Assembly (NCBI GenBank): GCA_017403955.1
Contig: JAFRDH010000019.1
Span: forward strand, 62,001 to 126,000
Length of the DNA: 64,000 nucleotides
Direction of reading: 5' to 3'
Source of the DNA: Mogibacterium sp.
GTDB taxonomy: Bacteria; Bacillota; Clostridia; Peptostreptococcales; Anaerovoracaceae
Made by a program: the position numbers and the translations under genes. This document shows, piece after piece, positions 31,981-40,216 of the stretch (position 1 is its first letter; every line of letters begins with the position of its first letter). Below the pieces are notes generated by a model. That model saw only the letters and a program-made list of their open reading frames with translations. It searched no databases and was not told where the DNA came from.

Positions 31981-34545
31981 TTAGAGAATGCTTTCGAAAG
32001 ACTTGAGGGATTCGTATCTCTTACGTTCCTCAGGGCTGACACTGGATTTTACCTTGCTGATAATGCTCAGGATGTCCTCAGTGGAGATCTTTTCTGCATT
32101 CTCCTCGCCCTTGACGATCTGACGCTTAACATATATCTCTTTTGCTTTGTTGGCTATAGCAACAATATCTGCGCAAGTATAACCGTCAAGCTTTTCGGAA
32201 AGAAGTTCCAGATCTGCGTTATGCGGCATCGGCTCCAGACTGCCCTTGAGAAGTTCCATAATAGATGCTTTGTCAGGCAGCGGAATATAGATCTTGGTAT
32301 CAAATCTGCCTGATCTCATCAGAGCGCCGTCGAGGGATTCCGGTCTGTTGGTAGCTGCAATGACCATAACTCCATCGAGAGAATCCATACCATCTATCTC
32401 AGTAAGGAGCTGGTTAACGATACGTACCGAACCGTCATTGCTGCCGCGCTTTCCGGCGATAGCATCGATCTCATCAAAGAAAATGATCGATGGCTTTGTC
32501 TCGCGTGCATCCCTGAACTTTCTTCTCAAATTCTTCTCAGATTCACCTGTACCTGCACCCAGAAGTTCCGGTCCATTGACTATATAGAAAGCAGCATTAC
32601 TCTCATCTGCTGCAACTTTTGCAAAGAAAGTCTTTCCGCATCCCGGAGGGCCAAAGAGGAGTATACCCTTAGAAGCAGGTATTCCGAACTCTTTGTACTT
32701 CTCGGCGTTCTTGATAGGGCTCTCGATCTTGTCCTTGAGCATCTTCTTGGTCTCTTCCATTCCCTTGATGTCATCCCAAGTGAGTTTCTTTGTCTCTTTG
32801 CCCTTATTGTCCTGCTGAGCGATCGAGGAACGTCCGAATTTCTTGCTGTAACGCTCATAGCGCTCCTGAAGATCCAAAGTATATGAAGGAAGCATCGATG
32901 CGGTCTTATCAAGAATAGCTTCGACTGAAAGCTGCTTGAAGTCATTGTCTCTGAATGCATCTTCACAGACTGCCTTGATGTCCGCACCTGTAAATCTCTC
33001 AGTGTTTGCGACAAGTTTGTCGATTTCTTCATCGGTGAGCTCTGCTTTGCCCTTGAGGTACTTGTTGAACAGTGCCTTTCTTCCGGCAGGGTCAGGTGCT
33101 CCGACATAGATGATCCTGTCAAATCTTCCAGGTCTCATTGCGGCCTCATCGATCATCTCAGGATTGTTGGTCGTAGCAACTACGAGAACGTTTTTCAGTT
33201 CATTGAAGCCGTCCATCTGCGAGAGGAAAACATTGATGATAGATGTCTCATAGTTTCTGTCTGTCTCAGTTCTCTTGCGCAGGAACGCTTCGACTTCTTC
33301 GAAACAGATAATTGCAGGAGCTTTTGCCTTAGCCTGTGTGAATATGTTCTTCAGGTTTTTCTCAGACTCTCCGACCCACTTCGACATGAATTCACTTGCG
33401 TTGACAAGTATGAGATTCATTTTGCTCTCATTCGCAATGATTCTCGCCATAGTTGTTTTACCGGTTCCCGGAGGGCCGTAAAGGAGGATACCTTTGACAG
33501 GTCTCATACCTGCTTTGGCTACTTTATTCATCTCAGCCTTGTCCACGTAAGGCTTGATGATATCCTGGATCTCTTTCTTAGTGCTGTCATATCCGGCAAG
33601 GCTGTCCCATGTCTCTCCTGCATTGACAGCAGTGATTCTTGCAGCCGCTTTCCTCGGATCTGTAGGTTTCTCCATCTCCAGAGCAACCATTCCGGTCCAC
33701 GGCCTGCTGATGATATATCCTAAAACTCCTCCGACTATTATCTTTACATACGGGATAGTCATCTCGATCTTGCAGATCTTGCTGATGGCAAAGTATGCAG
33801 CAATAGTAAATATAATAAGCAGCAGGAAGTTCAAAGCATCATTGACATCATTGTTAAGTGTCCTCAGCATACGGATCTTAACAAACAGCAGATAAGCGAT
33901 GATTCCAAGTACTAAAAATATACCGAGGATAATCAGGAAATTCTGAAAACCGGCAGCCTGGATCCTGTTATATCCTTTGAGAGGGTCGAACTTTTTGAAC
34001 ATATCTTCCATCGGACCCTCAGCTTTCTTTAATGAAAAGCCTTTCTTATACAGGAAGTTCGGTAATCCGCTGTCACAGGTGAAAAGACTCCATGCACCCC
34101 AGAGAAGTGAATAGAACGCTGCCTTGTATGCTTCATCATATTTCACGAACATACAGATCCCGAAGAACAATATCGCGAAACCTACAGAGAGCAGCGGTGA
34201 TCCCGGAAGAAATGCAAGCGGGAGCATAAACACTGCACAGGCAGCGGGATGCGCGTTAGTGTTCAGAAGCAAAGTCAGCACGGTAAGAACGATCACCATA
34301 AACGCGCTTACATGCATCAATGAAAAGAACACTGCAATGGTATACAGTATTATCGATACCTGCGGCATAAAGTAGAAGCATACGCCCAGAACAGCCGCAA
34401 TGGCCCAACATGCGTTGGCACTGAGCACACATGAATCCAACAGCATTTTGGAAGCGTACATCGCGATCAGCGCGCCTACCGCATTCCACAATCTGCCGTT
34501 GTAAAAATTGTCGATTGTCCTTCTCAGACCTTCAATAAAACCCAT
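31981..34545 (-). CDS. membrane-anchored protein with two AAA+ ATPase domains
   Basis: 854-residue Cdc48/p97-like type II AAA protein attached to a membrane N-terminus. Residues 1 to about 290 hold eight or more hydrophobic helices. Domain D1 has Walker A GPPGTGKT (357-364), Walker B IICFEEVEAF (the usual Asp-Glu is Glu-Glu) and RPGRFDR. Domain D2 has Walker A GPPGCGKT (632-639), Walker B IIFFDEIDAI (Asp691, Glu692) and the RSGRFD arginine finger. No FtsH-type zinc protease motif HExxH follows. An unfoldase or extractor for membrane proteins is likely. It is followed by a small membrane protein gene. Confidence 0.9.
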   Translation of the reverse strand: MGFIEGLRRTIDNFYNGRLWNAVGALIAMYASKMLLDSCVLSANACWAIAAVLGVCFYFMPQVSIILYTIAVFFSLMHVSAFMVIVLTVLTLLLNTNAHPAACAVFMLPLAFLPGSPLLSVGFAILFFGICMFVKYDEAYKAAFYSLLWGAWSLFTCDSGLPNFLYKKGFSLKKAEGPMEDMFKKFDPLKGYNRIQAAGFQNFLIILGIFLVLGIIAYLLFVKIRMLRTLNNDVNDALNFLLLIIFTIAAYFAISKICKIEMTIPYVKIIVGGVLGYIISRPWTGMVALEMEKPTDPRKAAARITAVNAGETWDSLAGYDSTKKEIQDIIKPYVDKAEMNKVAKAGMRPVKGILLYGPPGTGKTTMARIIANESKMNLILVNASEFMSKWVGESEKNLKNIFTQAKAKAPAIICFEEVEAFLRKRTETDRNYETSIINVFLSQMDGFNELKNVLVVATTNNPEMIDEAAMRPGRFDRIIYVGAPDPAGRKALFNKYLKGKAELTDEEIDKLVANTERFTGADIKAVCEDAFRDNDFKQLSVEAILDKTASMLPSYTLDLQERYERYSKKFGRSSIAQQDNKGKETKKLTWDDIKGMEETKKMLKDKIESPIKNAEKYKEFGIPASKGILLFGPPGCGKTFFAKVAADESNAAFYIVNGPELLGAGTGESEKNLRRKFRDARETKPSIIFFDEIDAIAGKRGSNDGSVRIVNQLLTEIDGMDSLDGVMVIAATNRPESLDGALMRSGRFDTKIYIPLPDKASIMELLKGSLEPMPHNADLELLSEKLDGYTCADIVAIANKAKEIYVKRQIVKGEENAEKISTEDILSIISKVKSSVSPEERKRYESLKSFESIL

Positions 34546-34620
34546 TTTACAAACCTCACATATAATTTAGATATAATTTACCCTTGACCTTATAAATGTA
34601 TCACAATAACGCTTCATTTC

Positions 34621-36495
34621 TCAAGCCTTTGGAGACGGGGGACGGTTCTCTGTCTCCTCGCCGTACTTATCGATAAGCAATTTTATCACCACCATTGATG
34701 CTGCTGATAATCCGATGTAGACTATTCCGGCAATAGCGGTCCTGCCCATATTGAGGTCACCCAGACCTCTTCCTATCATCGCGTAAAGTATGATATCCGG
34801 CAGCAGCCCGAGAAGACTGCAGGCTACGTACTGCGGGAGCTTGACTTTTGCAGCACCAAGATACATGCTGCATATATCATAATTCATTACCTTGAAGAGT
34901 CTGAGCAGGAGCACAAAGAGGAACGGCCTTTCGTTCTTCAGCCTTACAAGTCCGCGAAGCTTCGGGTATTTCTCCTCTATATCCTGCATCTGTTCTCCAG
35001 CCAGTTTGTTGCCGAAAAAATATCCTTCGAAAATCATGACAAGTGCTCCGGCTATGTTCATGGCAATGGCTGTCGGAAGACTGAACAGAGTTCCGTTTGC
35101 CAGAAACAGAATTCCTGAATAGAAGAACACTGACAATGTCTTGAGGGCGAACATAAGCAGCATCACTGCAGCAGCCATATACGGGTCCGAAGGTGTATAC
35201 GACAGTATGGCACTTAGGGATATCCGGTCATGCAGGCACAGCACAACTATCATGACTATCACCCACAGCGAGATTATCAAAGTCCTTGAAACCGCTGAAA
35301 TATTTGCCGTGTATTCATCTCCCCATACGACCTTCAGATACATGCGTGTGTACATAAGAAGAGCCAGCAGTATGGTGGCGGAACATGCAATGATCATCAG
35401 ATTGGCTGCAAGTCTCGGAACATTTTGCCACAGGAAGAGAATTGCAGTAACAGAGATCATTGAAACCTTACATATCTTCCCGAACCACTTCGAACTGTAT
35501 ACCCTGTCATATCTCGAGAACAAAATATATCCATATATGATCTGGCAAAGTTCTCTGAACATCATAGCCATCAGAAGAAGCCACATCCATCTGTATTTAG
35601 GTACCAGGCAAATAATGAGCACAGCGATCATTATCTTGCTCACTGCCGAGTCAAAGAACTTTCCGAAGTCCGTGACACATCCGGTCCGTCTTGCTACAGC
35701 GCCATCGATGAGATCGGATACGACAGCGACCACAATAACGGCAAAGCTTTCTGCATACGATCCCTCCAGATACAGTCGGACGATCACGGGGATAAGGAGA
35801 AACCTCATCAGTGTGATCGCATTCGGCAAGTTGATGATATTCTTTCTGCTCATCACCTCTCTTAGCTTGACTCCTGCCTCCGGACTTGCTTCATTGAAAG
35901 AGAGTCCCCATGCCGCAAAGCTTGCAGGAAGCGCGACCACAGCATCGACTATGGAATGCTGCTTCACAAAGAGTGTGGATACGCAAATGAAGAAAACTGT
36001 GACGGCCATTGCAGTCTTGATCTGAATAGACATCTTCTCGTTGGCATACATCGCTGCAAACATCAGCCCCATGGATCCGATGACATGCATAGACGGGCAT
36101 ACATTTGTAGGTGTATCGAAAAGGTAGATCATCGATACGATCCAGGTAAAGATGTTATCGTGTTCGAAGCTGTCAGGTCTCAGGGAGTGGCAGCTCGGAT
36201 ATATCAGGAAAACCGCGAAAGATATGATCGCTCCTACGATGAAGAACTGCATCATCTTCCTGAACACCGGCCGGTCATTTCGATATAAGTAAATGATCAT
36301 TACCACTGAGATCACATGCCACGAAAGATATGGGATCACAAAAAATTCGCTGAACGGTATCAGGTCATCCATAAACATATGGATAGTATGATACTCAGCG
36401 CCTATGTTTACCCTCTCAACGATCACGAACGCGATAAGGTACAGTGGAAGAAACCACAGATATTGATAATCTTTATCACCATTTCCGTTATTCAT
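34621..36495 (-). CDS. PAP2 / CDP-alcohol phosphotransferase / VTT triple-domain membrane protein
   Basis: 624-residue integral membrane protein with three lipid-related modules. PAP2-like: SLRPDSF, PSMHV (His137) and KQHSIVD (His180, Asp184) match the acid-phosphatase/inositol-phosphorylceramide-synthase type. CDP-alcohol phosphotransferase: DLIDGAVAR (261-269), then GKFFDSAVS, where the fourth conserved Asp is Ser286. A DedA/VTT-type (SNARE-associated) domain lies about 460-620, with FEGYFFGNKLAGE and ALLPD-like helices. There is no ribosome binding site; an extended -10 (TGATATAAT) lies 7 bases before the ATG, so the mRNA may be leaderless. The role is probably phospholipid synthesis or remodelling. 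Confidence 0.85.
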   Translation of the reverse strand: MNNGNGDKDYQYLWFLPLYLIAFVIVERVNIGAEYHTIHMFMDDLIPFSEFFVIPYLSWHVISVVMIIYLYRNDRPVFRKMMQFFIVGAIISFAVFLIYPSCHSLRPDSFEHDNIFTWIVSMIYLFDTPTNVCPSMHVIGSMGLMFAAMYANEKMSIQIKTAMAVTVFFICVSTLFVKQHSIVDAVVALPASFAAWGLSFNEASPEAGVKLREVMSRKNIINLPNAITLMRFLLIPVIVRLYLEGSYAESFAVIVVAVVSDLIDGAVARRTGCVTDFGKFFDSAVSKIMIAVLIICLVPKYRWMWLLLMAMMFRELCQIIYGYILFSRYDRVYSSKWFGKICKVSMISVTAILFLWQNVPRLAANLMIIACSATILLALLMYTRMYLKVVWGDEYTANISAVSRTLIISLWVIVMIVVLCLHDRISLSAILSYTPSDPYMAAAVMLLMFALKTLSVFFYSGILFLANGTLFSLPTAIAMNIAGALVMIFEGYFFGNKLAGEQMQDIEEKYPKLRGLVRLKNERPFLFVLLLRLFKVMNYDICSMYLGAAKVKLPQYVACSLLGLLPDIILYAMIGRGLGDLNMGRTAIAGIVYIGLSAASMVVIKLLIDKYGEETENRPPSPKA

Positions 36496-36502
36496 AAAAA
36501 GG

Positions 36503-36511
36503 ATTATATCA
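36503..36511 (-). promoter_or_regulatory. extended -10 promoter, leaderless start
   Basis: Minus strand TGATATAAT with 7 bases between the hexamer and the ATG of the PAP2 fusion. It is just downstream of the lysS terminator stem. Confidence 0.55.
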
Positions 36512-36547
36512 CAAAAGGCATGGTCCGGGTTCAACAGACCATGCCTT
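36512..36547 (-). terminator. intrinsic terminator of the greA-lysS operon
   Basis: Minus strand AAGGCATGGTC (36537-36547) pairs perfectly with GACCATGCCTT (36515-36525), loop of 11 bases, followed by TTGTG. The U-tract is short. Confidence 0.7.
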
Positions 36548-36606
36548 GTTTCATAATAGACCGTCAATATATTTACTTTCGGGAGACCGAGAGTCGCCCC
36601 TGTTCC

Positions 36607-38547
36607 CTAGTACAGCTTTGCGCCAGCCGGGATCCTGTCGTCTACGAGCAGAAGGTTGAGCATTTCCTCTCCGTCATACTCGTTGACTGCGCTGATGAGC
36701 ATGCCGTTACTGTACTGTCCCATCATCTTTCTCGGCGGAAGGTTCACGATCGCAATCGCAGTCTTTCCAACGAGTTCAGCCGGATCATAGTACGCTTTGA
36801 TGCCGCTCAGGATGATCCTGTCCTCGCCTGTTCCGTCGTTCAGTGTGAACTTCAAGAGCTTGTCCGACTTAGGAACTTCCTCGCAGTTTTTGATCTTTAC
36901 AGCTCTGAAATCCGACTTGCTGAAGGTGTCGAAATCGACGAATTCTTCGAACAGCGGCTCGATCTCAACCTTGCTGAAATCGATCTTTACTGTCTCCTTT
37001 TTCTGAGCTCCGCCCTTGCCTTCCGGCTTCATTACAGGGAAGAGCTGGACGTCTCTGATGGTTGCGCTGTCTGTAAGGAGCATAACCAGTCTGTCTACGC
37101 CGATACCGATACCGCCTGTAGGAGGCATACCGACTTCGAGTGCGTTGACAAAATCTGTATCCATCGGATGAGCTTCATCGTCAATACCGAGATCGAGCTG
37201 TCTCTGCTGCTCTGCAAATCTCTCATACTGGTCGATCGGGTCGTTCAGCTCGGAGAATGCGTTTGAAAGTTCCCAACCATTGATGTAGGACTCGAATCTT
37301 CTTGTGATACGAGGATCCTTAGGGTCTTTCTTAGCGAGCGGGGAAACTTCGAGCGGATGTCCGCATACGAAGCACGGTCCATCGAGGAATCCCGGAATAT
37401 CTTCACAATAATCCTCGAACATTTCTGCGATCAGTTTTCCTCTTGACCAGTCAGCTTCGTTCTCGAATGTCATTCCGTATTTCTTTGCAGCCTCGATAGC
37501 CTCTTCATCTGTGTCGATCTTGTCGAACGGGATGCCTGTAGCATCGATAACTGCCTGAGTCATGTCGATCTTCTTCCATGGCGGAGTAACGTCGAACTCT
37601 TTATCGCCATATTTGATGATCGGAGTTCCGTTTACTGCCATAGCGCACTTATATGTGACCTGCTCCATGAGATCCATCATTGTCTCGAGGTTTACATAAG
37701 CCTTATAAGCCTCCATTGATGTGAACTCAGGGCTGTGGTTCTTGTCCATTCCTTCGTTACGGAATACTTTACCGATCTCATAGACACCATCAAGTCCGCC
37801 GACGATAAGTCTCTTCAGATGAAGCTCGAGTGAGATTCTGAGCGTCATATCGATATCGAGGGTATTGTGGTGAGTCCAGAATGGTCTTGCTGCAGCACCG
37901 CCGGCGATGTTGCCGAGTACCGGTGTCTCTACCTCGATCAGATCATAATCCTCTTCGAGGACTCTACGCATTGTGCTGATGATCTTAGCTCTCTTGAGGA
38001 ATGTATCTCTTACATCCTCATTCATGATGAGGTCAACATATCTCTGGCGGTATCTGAGGTCTGTATCCTTGAGGCCATGCCACTTATTCGGAAGCACCTG
38101 AAGTGACTTGCAAAGGAGTTTGACTTCCATTGCTCTGATACTTGTCTCTCCGGTTTTGGTCTTGAAAACGATGCCGCTGATACCGAGGATGTCGCCAACG
38201 TCATATGTCTTGAAAATATTGTATTCGTCCTGACCGATGTTGTCTCTTGCGACAAAGATCTGGATCCTGCCCTGCTTGTCCTGCATGTCGACAAAAGCAA
38301 CTTTGCCCATGCGGCGGAATGCCATAATACGGCCTGCGACTCTGACTTCCTCGTCTTCCATAGCTTCAAAGTTGCGTTTGATGTCCATGGAATGTGCTGT
38401 CACGTCAAAAGTCTCTTCCAGATAAGGGTCTCTTCCCATAGCGCGGAGCTCTTCGAGCTTCTTCCTCTTGATCTGTCTCTGCTCACCTATTTCCTTTTCG
38501 GTCAGTTCGCGCTCTTCTGCCTGATTAACCGGCTTGTTCTCTGCCAT
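36607..38547 (-). CDS. lysS: lysyl-tRNA synthetase (class II) with C-terminal tRNA-binding domain
   Basis: 646-residue LysRS, charging tRNA-Lys in the cytosol. The N-terminal OB-fold anticodon domain (ITAHSMDIKRNFEAM region, AGRIMAFRRMGKVAFVDMQD) and class II catalytic core (motif 2 FRNEGMDKNHSPEFTS, motif 3 GIGIGVDRLVML) are complete by about residue 505. The last 110 residues form an EMAP-II/Trbp111-like OB domain (SKSDFRAVKIKNCEEVP, LKFTLNDG, GQYSNGMLISA), as in MetRS C-termini. Ordinary bacterial LysRS lacks this, so it is a fusion that should raise tRNA affinity. The gene begins immediately after greA, the usual Firmicute pairing. Confidence 0.96.
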   Translation of the reverse strand: MAENKPVNQAEERELTEKEIGEQRQIKRKKLEELRAMGRDPYLEETFDVTAHSMDIKRNFEAMEDEEVRVAGRIMAFRRMGKVAFVDMQDKQGRIQIFVARDNIGQDEYNIFKTYDVGDILGISGIVFKTKTGETSIRAMEVKLLCKSLQVLPNKWHGLKDTDLRYRQRYVDLIMNEDVRDTFLKRAKIISTMRRVLEEDYDLIEVETPVLGNIAGGAAARPFWTHHNTLDIDMTLRISLELHLKRLIVGGLDGVYEIGKVFRNEGMDKNHSPEFTSMEAYKAYVNLETMMDLMEQVTYKCAMAVNGTPIIKYGDKEFDVTPPWKKIDMTQAVIDATGIPFDKIDTDEEAIEAAKKYGMTFENEADWSRGKLIAEMFEDYCEDIPGFLDGPCFVCGHPLEVSPLAKKDPKDPRITRRFESYINGWELSNAFSELNDPIDQYERFAEQQRQLDLGIDDEAHPMDTDFVNALEVGMPPTGGIGIGVDRLVMLLTDSATIRDVQLFPVMKPEGKGGAQKKETVKIDFSKVEIEPLFEEFVDFDTFSKSDFRAVKIKNCEEVPKSDKLLKFTLNDGTGEDRIILSGIKAYYDPAELVGKTAIAIVNLPPRKMMGQYSNGMLISAVNEYDGEEMLNLLLVDDRIPAGAKLY

Positions 38548-39027
38548 TTATCTCTTGACCTCCAGTACTTCATACTTAGCGAGTCCGTCAGGAACTGTGA
38601 ACTCAACGATATCGCCTGCCTTGAGACCGATCAGATGCTCACCTACAAGAGAAGCATTTGAAAGCTTGCCGTTAAGCGGATCTGCTTCTGTTGTACCTAC
38701 GATTTTGTAAGTAGAAACGAGATTGAGGTAATGCTCTTTTACTGTTACAGTACGTCCGGTCTGAACTGTATCGTCTCCCTCATCGAGTTCCTCAACGATG
38801 ACAGCAGTACGGAGAATCTCTTCGATCTCAGTGATTCTCTCTTCGGTTTCTGCCTGAGCATCCTTAGCAGCATCGTATTCAGCATTTTCACTGATATCTC
38901 CGAGGGAGATCGCTTCTTTGAGCCTTTCAGCGTTCTCTTTACGAACTACAGTAATAAGATGTTCAAGTTCAGCATTCAGGTTATCATAACCTTCTCTTGT
39001 CATTTCATGGATTTTGTTAAGTGCCAT
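38548..39027 (-). CDS. greA: transcription elongation factor GreA
   Basis: 159-residue GreA, which rescues backtracked RNA polymerase by stimulating transcript cleavage. The N-terminal coiled coil has the tip acidic residues in SENAEYDAAKDAQAE, and the C-terminal FKBP-like domain ends with LSNASLVGEHLIGLKAGD and VEFTVPDG. AAAGGAAG precedes the ATG at 39027; a longer frame to 39042 is not supported. Its stop codon is adjacent to the lysS start, giving a two-gene operon. Confidence 0.96.
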   Translation of the reverse strand: MALNKIHEMTREGYDNLNAELEHLITVVRKENAERLKEAISLGDISENAEYDAAKDAQAETEERITEIEEILRTAVIVEELDEGDDTVQTGRTVTVKEHYLNLVSTYKIVGTTEADPLNGKLSNASLVGEHLIGLKAGDIVEFTVPDGLAKYEVLEVKR

Positions 39028-39097
39028 GTCTCTTCCTTTCAAATCAATGATGTATATGTTGTATATGAATTAATGAAATTTGATTATCGTTCTAAGG

Positions 39098-40192
39098 TCA
39101 CAGCTCATAAGTCGTGACGTTCTCACTTGATGTCAGTCTGAGGATCGCGGAATACTTGAGTTTGAATTTGATAACATCGCCCACTCTTACCTGCTCTTTG
39201 CATTCTTCGACATCCATTATCGTATGGTCGCCGGACGCGCCGATAATAAATGCTCCTTCGAGCTGAGGAATGATATCGTCGATATCGCCGTAATCGGCTC
39301 TCCCGATCGCCAGAAGAGCTCTTCTCCTGTTGCCTCTGTCAACATATTTGGCTCTCTTGCCAAAAGCATCGACACCCAATTTGCCGATAGGATGCGTCGG
39401 TTTGGTCCTTACCTCGATGACTTCCGCCTCCAGCGTGAAAACATCATCGTGCAAAGCATCCGCTTCCTTCCTGCCGTAAGCCTGCCTGAGATCTTCGAGC
39501 GGTCCGCAGAAAGTCACCGCACCGATCCTTAGCATATTGACTTTGTCAGGCATCTCTTTATCGAACACCGGCATCAGGCTCGAAGTAGCGCCTCCGGATA
39601 TTATCTCGAGCGGTCTGTCTATAGCAGCTTCGACCGCCTCAGCATATCTTACAAGCTGCTCCATCTTTTCTTTGGTCGGAACTACTGAACCATAGCATCC
39701 GAGGTTGGTTCCGATACCTGCAAGATGAAGGCCTCCGCAGGAATCTTCCACATACTTCGCGACATCAACAAGCTCTTCCAGCTCGAAAAAACCTTCTCTC
39801 AGATCACCGAGATCTGCCATGAGTATGACATTGTGGACCTTGCCTGCATTCAAGGCTGCTTCATTAGCCGCTTTGAGTGTCGCAAACTCGCTCTGAAGAC
39901 TGTACTCGCATATCTCGACAAGCTCTTCGAGTTCGGAAATCATCGGGACTCTGATCATGAGCATCGGGATATCCACGCCTGCTGATTTGGCTCTTGCAAG
40001 CTGTTCCAGCCTGGATGAAGCGATCATCACAGCGCCACATTCCTGATAGTCTCTTGCCACAGATGCCATTCCGCCGGTAATTTTGAACACACCGGCCACA
40101 TCGATGCCGGACCGGCCGCACCAGCCGATCACCATGCGCATATTATAGCGTAGTTTATCGTGATCAAGAATTAGAGCAGGTCTTCTTCTCAT
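39098..40192 (-). CDS. alanine/ornithine racemase family PLP enzyme
   Basis: 364-residue PLP-dependent amino-acid racemase of the alanine/ornithine racemase-like group (fold III). The cofactor lysine is in AGVFKITGG (Lys37). The DLGDLREGF stretch, ISGGATSSLM and LRIGAVTFCG are typical of the ornithine racemase (Orr) and YhfX-like subfamily rather than classical Alr. Orr converts L- to D-ornithine in amino-acid-fermenting clostridia. The C-terminal beta domain includes DHTIMDVEE. AAGGGGG precedes the ATG. It lies 24 bases downstream of the acyl-CoA synthetase and may be co-transcribed with it, though the metabolic link is unclear. Confidence 0.82.
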   Translation of the reverse strand: MRRRPALILDHDKLRYNMRMVIGWCGRSGIDVAGVFKITGGMASVARDYQECGAVMIASSRLEQLARAKSAGVDIPMLMIRVPMISELEELVEICEYSLQSEFATLKAANEAALNAGKVHNVILMADLGDLREGFFELEELVDVAKYVEDSCGGLHLAGIGTNLGCYGSVVPTKEKMEQLVRYAEAVEAAIDRPLEIISGGATSSLMPVFDKEMPDKVNMLRIGAVTFCGPLEDLRQAYGRKEADALHDDVFTLEAEVIEVRTKPTHPIGKLGVDAFGKRAKYVDRGNRRRALLAIGRADYGDIDDIIPQLEGAFIIGASGDHTIMDVEECKEQVRVGDVIKFKLKYSAILRLTSSENVTTYEL

Positions 40193-40216
40193 GAGTGTCG
40201 CCCCCTTCCCGGGTTG

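Noticed and set aside
35141-36025. 294-codon plus-strand ORF inside the PAP2 fusion gene
   Set aside because: Shadow frame of a clear membrane protein; no ribosome binding site and no recognisable domain.
36495-36567. TTG start for the PAP2 fusion at 36567
   Set aside because: The extension would be translated through the lysS terminator stem and lacks a ribosome binding site.
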